The position numbers and the translations under genes are program-made. This document shows positions 44,630 through 52,814 of a DNA stretch of 64,000 nt, piece by piece. The notes under the pieces were generated by a model. That model was not told where the DNA came from and searched no databases. It saw only the letters and a list, made by a program, of their open reading frames with translations. Position 1 is the first letter of the stretch; every line of letters begins with the position of its first letter. Source of the DNA: an uncultured Acidobacteriota bacterium (GTDB lineage Bacteria > Acidobacteriota > Terriglobia > Bryobacterales > Bryobacteraceae); assembly GCA_902826685.1 (NCBI GenBank), contig CADEFT010000011.1, positions 62,001-126,000 on the forward strand, given 5' to 3'.

Positions 44630-46237
44630 TCAGTCCCGCAGTCCGAAGGTGAACAATCCGTGACCGGAGGCGATCGACACGTATTGCTTCCCGGCTACTT
44701 CGTAAGTCATCGGACCCGCGATAATCTGCCCACCCAGATACTGCTTCCAAAGCAGCTTGCCGTCGCGCGCATGGAATGCATAGAACCAGCCTTCGCGATT
44801 GCCGGCGAACAGCATATCGCTGGCGGTGGAAAGCACGCCGCTGTCGCTGACGTCGCTCATCTTGAACTGCCACTTCATCTCGCCCGTTTCCGGATCGAGC
44901 GCGCGAATGGCGCCATAGCCCGCCTCTTCATCCCACAGCCGGATCTGCTCCCGCCGCGTCGGCGACACGATGGACTTCGGCGACCCGCCCAGGTATCGCT
45001 TGCCCGGCTCATACGGCGTGTCGAACTTGTGGTACACGCTCGCGTAGTTGTCCCAGACCGAAAGATAGAACAAGCCCGTCGCCGGGCTGAACGACGGCGA
45101 ATACCAATTCGTGCCGCCCTGCACGCCCGGATACACCAGCCTGCCTTCGGCCGAAGGACCCATATCCGGAATCTTGATCGGACGGCCGCTGTCGTCCAGG
45201 CCCTTGGCCCAGGTCTGTTTCGCGAACGCCTTGCCAAACAGAAACTTTCCCGTCACGCGATCCAGTACGTAAAAGAAAGCGTTGCGGTTGGCCCACAGCA
45301 TGACTTTCTTCAATTCACCGCGAAACCTGATATCGGCCAGCACCGGAACCTGCACCGCGTCCCAATCCCATTCATCGTGCGGCGTGAACTGGAAGTGCCA
45401 TTTCAGCTTGCCGGTGTCCGCATCGAGCGCCACCACGCAATCGCTGTAAAGGTTATCGCCCTCGCGCACGTCCGGATTCCAATCCGGACCCGGATTGCCG
45501 ATGCCCCAGAAGGTGAGGTTGGTCTCCGGATCATAAGAGCCGGTAACCCAAACCGACGCACCGCCGCGCTTCCAGGCATCGCCCTTCCACGTCTCGCTGC
45601 CCGGTTCGCCGGGCGCCGGAATGGTATAGAAGCGCCACGCCTCCTTGCCCGTCTTTGCATCGTAGGCCGCGAGAAAGCCACGGATGCCGAACTCGCCGCC
45701 CGCGGTGCCGACGATCACCTTGTCTTTCACCACCAGCGGAGCGTGCGCCAGCGCGTAACCCTGGCTGTAATCGGCGACCGCAACCTTCCACTTGAGCTTG
45801 CCCGTCTTGGCGTCCACCGCGACTAAGTGAGCGTCGATTGTGCCCATGAACAGCGTATCGCCCAGAATCGCCACGCCGCGGTTGACCTTGCCGCAGCAAG
45901 GGTCGGCCTTGGCGGCGTAGTTATACTCGAAGGTCCAGAACACGCGTCCCGTAAGCGCATCGAGCGCGACGATGTCGTTGGGCGGCTGGGTTACGTACAT
46001 CACGCCATCCACCACCAGCGGCGTCGCTTCGAATTTATCGAGAGAGCTGGACTGAAACACCCATTTGAGCTCCAGTTCCCGAGCATTGGCCGGCGCGATC
46101 CGCCTTAGCAGGCTGTGGCGCTGGCTCATGTAAGTTCCCGAGTAAGTCAGCCAGTTGTGCGGTTCCTTGCCGGCGTTTAAAATCCGGTCCGAAGTAACCT
46201 GCGCCTCGAGCGCCAGCAGCAAAAACAGAGAAATCAT
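44630..46237 (-). CDS. PQQ-dependent alcohol dehydrogenase-like quinoprotein, Asp-x-Asp (lanthanide-type) variant
   Basis: A protein of 535 aa with a signal peptide (MISLFLLLALEAQ) and eight-bladed propeller repeats (W-docking motifs such as ALDALTGRVFW, VDAKTGKLKWKV). The vicinal disulphide pair is Cys114-Cys115 (DPCCGK). The catalytic Asp is Asp291 in HDEWDWDAV, with a second Asp at 293, the position that distinguishes lanthanide-dependent enzymes from calcium-dependent ones (Ala). It acts in the periplasm on a primary alcohol and passes electrons to the cytochrome c encoded next to it. Substrate unknown. Confidence 0.88.
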   Translation of the reverse strand: MISLFLLLALEAQVTSDRILNAGKEPHNWLTYSGTYMSQRHSLLRRIAPANARELELKWVFQSSSLDKFEATPLVVDGVMYVTQPPNDIVALDALTGRVFWTFEYNYAAKADPCCGKVNRGVAILGDTLFMGTIDAHLVAVDAKTGKLKWKVAVADYSQGYALAHAPLVVKDKVIVGTAGGEFGIRGFLAAYDAKTGKEAWRFYTIPAPGEPGSETWKGDAWKRGGASVWVTGSYDPETNLTFWGIGNPGPDWNPDVREGDNLYSDCVVALDADTGKLKWHFQFTPHDEWDWDAVQVPVLADIRFRGELKKVMLWANRNAFFYVLDRVTGKFLFGKAFAKQTWAKGLDDSGRPIKIPDMGPSAEGRLVYPGVQGGTNWYSPSFSPATGLFYLSVWDNYASVYHKFDTPYEPGKRYLGGSPKSIVSPTRREQIRLWDEEAGYGAIRALDPETGEMKWQFKMSDVSDSGVLSTASDMLFAGNREGWFYAFHARDGKLLWKQYLGGQIIAGPMTYEVAGKQYVSIASGHGLFTFGLRD

Positions 46238-46246
46238 GGAAGGATC

Positions 46247-46987
46247 CTAATTCCGCAGCGTCGCCAGATAAGCGAGCAGATCGTCCCGCTCCGCCGGCGA
46301 GAGGCTGGACTCATAAGACGGCATCGCCGATTTCTTCAGCACGCGGTACTCCGCCAGGTCCGCCTTTAGGAGCGACGTCAGCCGCTCCTGCCCATCCAGA
46401 ATCTGTACCGAATGCGTATCTTCGTTCAGGCGCCTGCCGTAGTATTTCCGCCCGTCGCGGCCGGTCGCTTCCGCATACCAGTAGCGCATCGAGACCAGAT
46501 CGTCCGGCATGATTAACGACCGGATCATGTGCTCGCGCGAGAAGCGAAGTCCGGCGTCGCTTAAGTCCGGTCCCAGCCGGGAACCGGCGTCGCCCGCCAT
46601 GTGGCACTTGAGGCAGCCGCCTTTGCCTTCGAAAATCGCCCGCCCTTTAGCGGCGTCGCCCGCCGCCGCCTTCGCCCCGCCCGGCGTTGCGATCGACCGC
46701 AGAAACGCGATCACCTGAAACGTCTGCCGCCCTTCCATCGTGACCGGCGGCATCTCCGTGCCCTTCACGCCATTGGCGATCGTCTTGAACAGATCCTCGT
46801 CGGTGGAGCCATGCCGGTATCGCCCCGTCGTCAGATCCGGAGCCCGCACGCCCTTCCCGTCCAGTCCATGGCAGATGGCGCAGTTGGCGCGGAAAATCTT
46901 GGCTCCGGCTTCGACGTCCGAAGCCGCGTTGGCGCGGAACGGATTCGGTTGCGCCAGAACAGACGAGGCCAGCACAAGCAGGAGCAC
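46247..46987 (-). CDS. Di-haem cytochrome c, partner of the PQQ dehydrogenase
   Basis: A protein of 246 aa from GTG 46987 with a signal peptide. It carries two c-type haem motifs, CAICHGLDG (about residue 36) and CLKCHMAG (about residue 125). The sixth-ligand Met is probably in GTEMPPV, and the C-terminal motif SYESSLSPAERDDLLAYLA is typical. It is 9 nt from the dehydrogenase gene, so they are co-transcribed. A TAGAAT box lies 6 nt before the start. It likely accepts electrons from PQQ. Confidence 0.92.
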   Translation of the reverse strand: MLLLVLASSVLAQPNPFRANAASDVEAGAKIFRANCAICHGLDGKGVRAPDLTTGRYRHGSTDEDLFKTIANGVKGTEMPPVTMEGRQTFQVIAFLRSIATPGGAKAAAGDAAKGRAIFEGKGGCLKCHMAGDAGSRLGPDLSDAGLRFSREHMIRSLIMPDDLVSMRYWYAEATGRDGRKYYGRRLNEDTHSVQILDGQERLTSLLKADLAEYRVLKKSAMPSYESSLSPAERDDLLAYLATLRN

Positions 46988-46996
46988 GGATCGATT

Positions 46997-47626
46997 CTAC
47001 CGCACGAGGGAAGCCTTCACGATGTAATCGAGCCGCGGAAATTGGGCTTCCAGATAAGCGTTCCCCTGTAACTCGGCCTTGACCCCATCCGGTCCGCCGC
47101 CCTTGGGCTGCAATTCCCCGTAAGAGCTGTAGAGCCGTTCCGCCACATCCATCCCTTCCACCACTTGCGCGAACGGCGGAAAGCCCTGCTTGTCGAGGTC
47201 CGTGTTGTCTTTCAGGTTGAGGAAAGCCTGCACGTTTCGCGTGTTGGGCCCCAGTTGCGCGAAACTCATCCAGCCCTTCTTGTTGCTCATCTTCACCGGC
47301 TCATCGGGAAACCGCAGCTCACGCCACAGTTGCGACATCTTGGGATCGCGATGAATGCCGAACTGCGCGAAGTAGTTGCGGATCACGCGATGGAACCGCG
47401 AGCCGTCGTAATAACCCGCGGTCACCAGCTCGTAAAACCGTGCCGCCGCCCGCGGAGCCCACTCCTTGCGCACCTCCAAAACAATATCGCCCTTATTTGT
47501 TTCAAGCTTCACGCGGTAAACGGCGGGCATCGGCTCCGCCTTGGGCGGCGCTTCGGCTTTCTTCGCGGGCTCCGTCGAACCACATCCGGCCAGCAGCGCG
47601 CAGAGGATCCAGCTATTTCGCGTCAC
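46997..47626 (-). CDS. Lipoprotein peptidyl-prolyl cis-trans isomerase, cyclophilin type
   Basis: A protein of 209 aa from GTG 47626, overlapping the polA stop by 14 nt. A lipobox is present (ILCALLAGCGST), so it is anchored in the envelope. The cyclophilin core is ETNKGDIVLEVRKEWAP, YDGSRFHRVIRNYFAQFG and FPPFAQVVEGMDVAERLY; the catalytic Arg and Phe residues are in SRFHRVI and FAQFG. It assists folding of exported proteins. The rest of the frame upstream of 47626 overlaps polA and was excluded. Confidence 0.9.
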   Translation of the reverse strand: MTRNSWILCALLAGCGSTEPAKKAEAPPKAEPMPAVYRVKLETNKGDIVLEVRKEWAPRAAARFYELVTAGYYDGSRFHRVIRNYFAQFGIHRDPKMSQLWRELRFPDEPVKMSNKKGWMSFAQLGPNTRNVQAFLNLKDNTDLDKQGFPPFAQVVEGMDVAERLYSSYGELQPKGGGPDGVKAELQGNAYLEAQFPRLDYIVKASLVR

Positions 47627-50189
47627 GCCAGTTTTCTCCAATTCCCGCTTCCGCCACCAGCGGCACTTCGAGCTCGCGCACGCCCTCCATTTCAGCCTTG
47701 ACCATGGCGGCCGCCCGTTCCACTTCCTCCACCGGCGATTCGAGCACCAGTTCGTCATGCACCTGCAGCAGCATGCGCGTCTTCCAGCCCTCGCGCAGCT
47801 TACGGTCGATGCGCACCATGGCGATCTTGATGAGGTCCGCCGCGCCCCCCTGCATCGGCGTGTTGACGGCCGTGCGCTCGGCGAACCCGCGCGCGTTGGG
47901 GTTGCGGCTGTTCATGTCGGGAATGGGCCGCTCCCGCCCGAACATCGTTTTCGATACGCCGGTACGCCGCACTTCGGCGATGGTCTCGTCGATGTATTCC
48001 TTCACGCCCTTGTAGCGCTCGAAGTAATTGAGGATGTAAAGCTCGGCCTGCTGCCGCGGAATGCCGAGCGTGGCCGAAAGTCCGAACGGCGTCTGCCCGT
48101 ACACGATGCCGAAATTCACGGCCTTGGCGTTGCGCCGCATCTCCGCCGTAACCTCGCCCGGCTTGACGCCGAATACCTCGCAGGCCGTGCGCGTATGGAT
48201 ATCCTCGCGGTTGCGGAACGAACCCACCAGCAGCGGATCCTTCGACAGATGGGCGAGCAGGCGCAGCTCGATTTGCGAGTAATCGGCCACCAGCATCTTC
48301 CAGCCGCGCTCGGGCACGAAGGCCGCCCGGATCTCACGGCCCAGCTCGGTGCGAATCGGAATGTTTTGCAGGTTCGGATCGGAACTCGACAGGCGCCCGG
48401 TGGCGGCGCCGGTCTGATGAAAGCTGGTATGCAGGCGGCCCGTCGCCGGATCGATCCACTGCGGCAGCGCGTCGACATAGGTGCCCTTGAGTTTCGAAAG
48501 CTGCCGGAACTCAAGCACCTTGCCCGCGATGGGATGCCCTTCCGCCAGGTCTTCCAGAACCTCCGCCGCGGTCGAGATCTGCTTGCCTTTGCCGTACTTC
48601 ACCGGCGTCGGCAACTTCAGGTCTTCAAACAAAATCTTGCCCAATTGTTGCGGCGAGTTGATGTTGAACGCCTGCCCGGCCAGACTATGGATTTCCGCCG
48701 TGAGGCGCTGAATCTCGGCGTCCAGCCGCGTGCTCAGCGCGCCCAGTTGCGCCGTCTCGATGCGGATGCCGCGCTGTTCCATTCGCGCCAGCACTTCGGC
48801 CATCGGCAACTCCACGTCGCGATATAGCGAGTGCAGCGCGGGGCGCGACTCAAACTGCTGGCCCAGCAGCGCGCCGAGTTCGACGATGCACCCGGCCTGC
48901 TGCTCCACCGCGCCCGAGAGCCGCCGGTCGAGGTAGCGTTCCGATACTTTTTCCAGGCTGGCGGCCGAAGCTTCCGGGCTGAGCAGGAAAGCTTCCAGCA
49001 TCACGTCGCGCGCCGGGCCCAGTTGCGCCACGTCCTGGCGCGCCAGTTCGAGCTTCAACGTTTTCCAGTCGTGCGTGATGCGCTCCCACGGCCCGCTCAG
49101 CACGGCGTCGAGCAGGGGAAAGAACCGTCCTGGAACACCGCGCCCGCTGCGCGTCTCCTGCGCCAGGCCCATCATCGGTTCCAGCGCCAACTCCCCGGGG
49201 CGCGCCTGCGAAAGTGAGATTGCCACGGGCCTGGCCGGATCGAGCGTAGCGATGTAATCCTTTACCGCGCCTTCGGAATCGAGTTCGCGCCAGTCGCCCG
49301 CGCCGTCGGCATCCGCCGGGCCCAGTTCCCGCGCCAGGCTGAAAAACTCCAGCTCACGATAAAGCTGCTTGAGAGTTTCCTTATCAGGCTCGCGCAGCTT
49401 CAGCTCTTCGAGCGACCATTCCACCGGCACGTTCACATCGATGGTCGCCAGCTTCTTGCTCATCAGAATCTGGTCTTTGTGATTGAGCAGGCTCTCGCGC
49501 TGGATTTTCTTGACGACTTCGGCGGCGTGCGCCAGCGCCTCTTCCACCGAGCCGTATTTCAACACCAGTTCCTTCGCGCCCTTATCGCCGATGCCCGGCG
49601 CGCCGGGAATATTGTCGATGGCGTCGCCCTTGATCGCCAGCAGATCGGCGATCTGCCCCGGAGCCACGCCCATGAACTCCGTCGCTCCCGCGACATCGTA
49701 AATGATGTCGTCCTTCATCGGATTCAACATGCGCACGTGCTCATTGACCAGTTGCAGCATGTCTTTATCCGAAGAAACGATGACCACCTCGATGCCGCGC
49801 GCGGCCGCCGCATGCGAAATGGCGCCGATGACGTCGTCGGCTTCGTACCCGTCATACTGCAGCATGCGCACCCGCTGCGCATCGAGCAGCTTGCGCACCC
49901 AGGGAATCTGCTCGCCCAGATCCACCGGCATTTCCGTTCGATTGGCCTTATAGTCGGCGAAGGATTCGGCGCGCAAGGTTTTCACGGAGCTTTCGAAAAT
50001 CACCGCCATGTATTCCGGTTTGTGCGCGCCCGCGATGCGCCGCATCATGTTGTGAAAAATGTAGACGGCTTCGGTCGAAAGCCCCTTGCTGGTGCGCATG
50101 GGCGGCGCTCCAGTACGCGCACGCGCGTGGTAGGCGCGAAAGATGAAACCGAAAGCGTCGATCAGAAACAGGCGTTGGGCGGCGGCCAT
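47613..50189 (-). CDS. polA: DNA polymerase I with degenerate 3'-5' exonuclease domain
   Basis: A protein of 858 aa. ATG 50189 (MAAAQRLFLIDAFGFIFRAY) fits the usual start. The N-terminal FEN-type 5'-3' exonuclease contains YDGYEADDVIGAI and VSSDKDMLQLV. The middle third lacks the D-x-E and other motifs of a 3'-5' proofreading domain. The polymerase domain has LVADYSQIELRLLAHLS, RRNAKAVNFGIVYGQTPFGL and LLQVHDELVLE. It fills gaps and removes RNA primers. It is the first gene of a long run with cyclophilin, cytochrome c, dehydrogenase and DedA genes. Confidence 0.97.
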   Translation of the reverse strand: MAAAQRLFLIDAFGFIFRAYHARARTGAPPMRTSKGLSTEAVYIFHNMMRRIAGAHKPEYMAVIFESSVKTLRAESFADYKANRTEMPVDLGEQIPWVRKLLDAQRVRMLQYDGYEADDVIGAISHAAAARGIEVVIVSSDKDMLQLVNEHVRMLNPMKDDIIYDVAGATEFMGVAPGQIADLLAIKGDAIDNIPGAPGIGDKGAKELVLKYGSVEEALAHAAEVVKKIQRESLLNHKDQILMSKKLATIDVNVPVEWSLEELKLREPDKETLKQLYRELEFFSLARELGPADADGAGDWRELDSEGAVKDYIATLDPARPVAISLSQARPGELALEPMMGLAQETRSGRGVPGRFFPLLDAVLSGPWERITHDWKTLKLELARQDVAQLGPARDVMLEAFLLSPEASAASLEKVSERYLDRRLSGAVEQQAGCIVELGALLGQQFESRPALHSLYRDVELPMAEVLARMEQRGIRIETAQLGALSTRLDAEIQRLTAEIHSLAGQAFNINSPQQLGKILFEDLKLPTPVKYGKGKQISTAAEVLEDLAEGHPIAGKVLEFRQLSKLKGTYVDALPQWIDPATGRLHTSFHQTGAATGRLSSSDPNLQNIPIRTELGREIRAAFVPERGWKMLVADYSQIELRLLAHLSKDPLLVGSFRNREDIHTRTACEVFGVKPGEVTAEMRRNAKAVNFGIVYGQTPFGLSATLGIPRQQAELYILNYFERYKGVKEYIDETIAEVRRTGVSKTMFGRERPIPDMNSRNPNARGFAERTAVNTPMQGGAADLIKIAMVRIDRKLREGWKTRMLLQVHDELVLESPVEEVERAAAMVKAEMEGVRELEVPLVAEAGIGENWRDAK

Positions 50190-50239
50190 CGGCCTACCAA
50201 CATAGCGCAAGCCTTCGAGTACACTACGGGGTCAGGACC

Positions 50240-50689
50240 ATGTTGTTCCATGACCCCGGCGACCTGCGAGACCGCGACCTGCGGCTTGTGCTGGCGGCCA
50301 CCGTGGCCGACGCCGAGACCGAGACCCAGGCGCCCTACTATCGCTTCGAGATCCGCAACGACGTGCTCGACGCCGTGGCGGGGCGCATCTCGCTGCGGAT
50401 TTCCCAGAACGAGTTCTTCCGCCTTTACGCGGGGCAGATCGGCTATTCGGTGCTGCCCGAACACCGCGGCAACCGGTACGCCGCCCGCGCCGTGCGCCTG
50501 CTGATTCCGCTGGCGCGCCGCCACGGCTTCACCGATCTCTGGATCACCTGCAATCCCGATAACGCCGCGTCGCGCCGCAGTTGTGAACTCGCCGGAGCCG
50601 AATACGTGGATACCGTCGAAGTGCCGTCCTGGACCGAAATGTATCAGCGCGGCGATCACCGCAAATGCCGCTACCGGCTCGTGGTGTAG
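50240..50689 (+). CDS. GNAT-family N-acetyltransferase
   Basis: A protein of 149 aa. The acetyl-CoA binding motif is GQIGYSVLPEHRGNRYAARA, followed by the late NPDNAASRRSCELAGAEY, as in RimJ/RimL-like enzymes. The C-terminus includes YQRGDHRKCRYRLVV. It is divergent from polA with a 50-bp gap, so both promoters lie in this gap; a TACACT box (50220-50225) precedes its ATG by 14 nt. Substrate unknown. Confidence 0.88.
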   Translation: MLFHDPGDLRDRDLRLVLAATVADAETETQAPYYRFEIRNDVLDAVAGRISLRISQNEFFRLYAGQIGYSVLPEHRGNRYAARAVRLLIPLARRHGFTDLWITCNPDNAASRRSCELAGAEYVDTVEVPSWTEMYQRGDHRKCRYRLVV

Positions 50690-50693
50690 ACAG

Positions 50694-52787
50694 CTACTCC
50701 ACCCACTCGGCCACGCCGCGGCTGAACTCGATCCAGCCTTCCTGAGGCAGGGAATCCATCGGCAGGCCCTGCTGCCACACCGACACCTGAATCTTTACCC
50801 GATCGTCGGCGCCGATCTGGAGCCGGTCGAAGGGGATGCCCACCTCGAGAACCGTCTTCCACGCCATGCGCGGCTTGAGCGTGGCGCCCGCCACGATCTC
50901 GGCCTGTCCGCCGGTCAGCCGCGCGGCCACGTTGTGGCCGTTCACCGTAAATCGCACTTCCAGATCGGCGAGCTCTTCCTCCAGAAAATCGACGCGCAGG
51001 AAAATCTCGTCCTGGCCGGCGCCGTAGAGCAACTCCTTCACAAGGAAACGGTGTCCGTGCATGGAACCCTGGCGCGAATCCACTCGATAGAGACCGCTGC
51101 CGAGCCATTCGAAATAGGAAGTCACCTCGCCGTCAACCGCGGCCTCGATCGCCGCCGTGGGCGCTTCCACAACCGCCGCCGCCACCTTGCGAATGATGGG
51201 CCGCGACAGCTCGGACGGAGGGGTCAGGTTCAAGGCGCGATAGACATTGGCCAGATGATCGCGGAAAAGCTGATCGAATTCCTCGCGGTTGTCGGTGTGA
51301 TGATGCGGCCCGTACCACCAGCACCAATCGCTGCCTTCAGCCACCAGCAACTCTTCCAGCGCCAACTCGTAATCGGCGGCCGGCACGCTGCCTGGCTGCA
51401 CCTTTTCAAAAGCCTGCCGCGCGGCCAGCAATAGTTCCCATGCTTTGTTGTCCTCGTCGAACCCGATCCACACGTCGAAGTTCGCGCTGATCCAGGAACC
51501 GGGAAAAATATGGTCCAGCGGATCGGCGCTCACGCGGCTCAACGCCTCGCTGACGGTGACCGCCTCCATCGTGGGATCTTCTGAAATCCTGCGGTAAAGC
51601 TCGGAAAGGAATGGGCGCCCGTTGCGATAGTAGTGTTCCCAGGCGTTCTCGCCGTCAAGCACGATCGGCACCAGCGCATCGCGCCCGGATGCGAGCAGCG
51701 GACGCGCATTGTCGCGAATGCGTCCCATGAAATCGGAGGCCGCGCTCGAAGCGTCCATCTTCGAATAGACGAATCCAACCAGATCGCTCAGGTAGTGATC
51801 GCGAAAGATCATGCTCATCTCGCGGCCATCGCGCCGCCAGCGATAGGGACGATAGCTGGCCACCGGGTCGGGAGCGCGGCCCAGCGTGCGCCCCAGCACT
51901 CCGTTGTCGGTGGCCGCCCAGCGATAGCCGCAATCGGCGGCGATCTGCAACGCCTCGTCCGACACCGAGCCTTCCGAAGGCCACACGCCCATCGGCCGCT
52001 TGCCGGTGTGCTTCTTCACATAGTCGATGGAACGTTCCAGTTGCAGACGTGCGTCCTGGGGGTAGCGGAATCGCGGCGGCAGGGGCACGTGCGGATTTGA
52101 AATATGAGCGATATCGGAATCGCACAGCAGCGGCAGAATCGGATGATAGTAAGGCGTCGCCGAAATCTCGATCTGCCCGGTCTCGGCGAAATCGCGGTAA
52201 ACGGGAATGACCAGCGACAGAATCTCGCGCTGCTTGCGGCCCATCCGTTCCTGATCTTCCAGCGTGTATCCGCGCGCCTTTTCCACCAGAGATCTCACCT
52301 CCGGGTCGTTGCTCAGAAATTCCTCTTCAAACCAGGCGACCTGCGAAAGCACCTGCAGGTCGCGCAGCGCCTGCGCGTTGAAGACGTTGTGCGCGCGGCG
52401 CAGATCGTAATTGCTGGCGCGCCAGGCTTCCTGCAACTCCGCGTAGCGCGGATACCGCCCGATCAGATGGATGGGGTTGGCCTGGAAGAAATAACGCAGC
52501 ACGAAATCGCGCTCGGCCTCGGTCAGATCTTCGGCCGGTTTGAGCGCGGCGCGCAAAAACGGATCCACGGCCACGCCGGTGGCGTAATCCTCCACTTGCG
52601 CGATCAGCGAAGGCACCAGGTTGAACGTCTGCCGGACTTTCGGAAAATCGCCCAGAATCTTGACCATGCCGTAGTAGTCTTTGAGGGCGTGCATTCGCGT
52701 CCAGGGCAGACGATATTCGTTCGAGACCAGATCCTTGTAGCAGGGCTGGTGCATGTGCCAGACGAAACAAAGGTAGATTTGAGGCAT
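50694..52787 (-). CDS. Glycoside hydrolase family 57
   Basis: A protein of 697 aa. The GH57 start motif is CFVWHMHQPCYKD. The nucleophile region is GVWPSEGSVSDEALQI (Glu), and a second acidic motif is VLDGENAWEHYYRNG (Asp and Glu), placed as in alpha-amylase-type GH57 enzymes. The C-terminal 200 residues are a beta-rich DUF1957/1926-type domain. No signal peptide, so it is probably a cytoplasmic amylase or branching-type enzyme acting on glycogen or maltodextrin. It ends the operon of the molybdenum enzyme and phosphoesterase. Confidence 0.92.
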   Translation of the reverse strand: MPQIYLCFVWHMHQPCYKDLVSNEYRLPWTRMHALKDYYGMVKILGDFPKVRQTFNLVPSLIAQVEDYATGVAVDPFLRAALKPAEDLTEAERDFVLRYFFQANPIHLIGRYPRYAELQEAWRASNYDLRRAHNVFNAQALRDLQVLSQVAWFEEEFLSNDPEVRSLVEKARGYTLEDQERMGRKQREILSLVIPVYRDFAETGQIEISATPYYHPILPLLCDSDIAHISNPHVPLPPRFRYPQDARLQLERSIDYVKKHTGKRPMGVWPSEGSVSDEALQIAADCGYRWAATDNGVLGRTLGRAPDPVASYRPYRWRRDGREMSMIFRDHYLSDLVGFVYSKMDASSAASDFMGRIRDNARPLLASGRDALVPIVLDGENAWEHYYRNGRPFLSELYRRISEDPTMEAVTVSEALSRVSADPLDHIFPGSWISANFDVWIGFDEDNKAWELLLAARQAFEKVQPGSVPAADYELALEELLVAEGSDWCWWYGPHHHTDNREEFDQLFRDHLANVYRALNLTPPSELSRPIIRKVAAAVVEAPTAAIEAAVDGEVTSYFEWLGSGLYRVDSRQGSMHGHRFLVKELLYGAGQDEIFLRVDFLEEELADLEVRFTVNGHNVAARLTGGQAEIVAGATLKPRMAWKTVLEVGIPFDRLQIGADDRVKIQVSVWQQGLPMDSLPQEGWIEFSRGVAEWVE

Positions 52788-52814
52788 TGAAGGAGAGGAA
52801 GCGGGCTCACTCCA

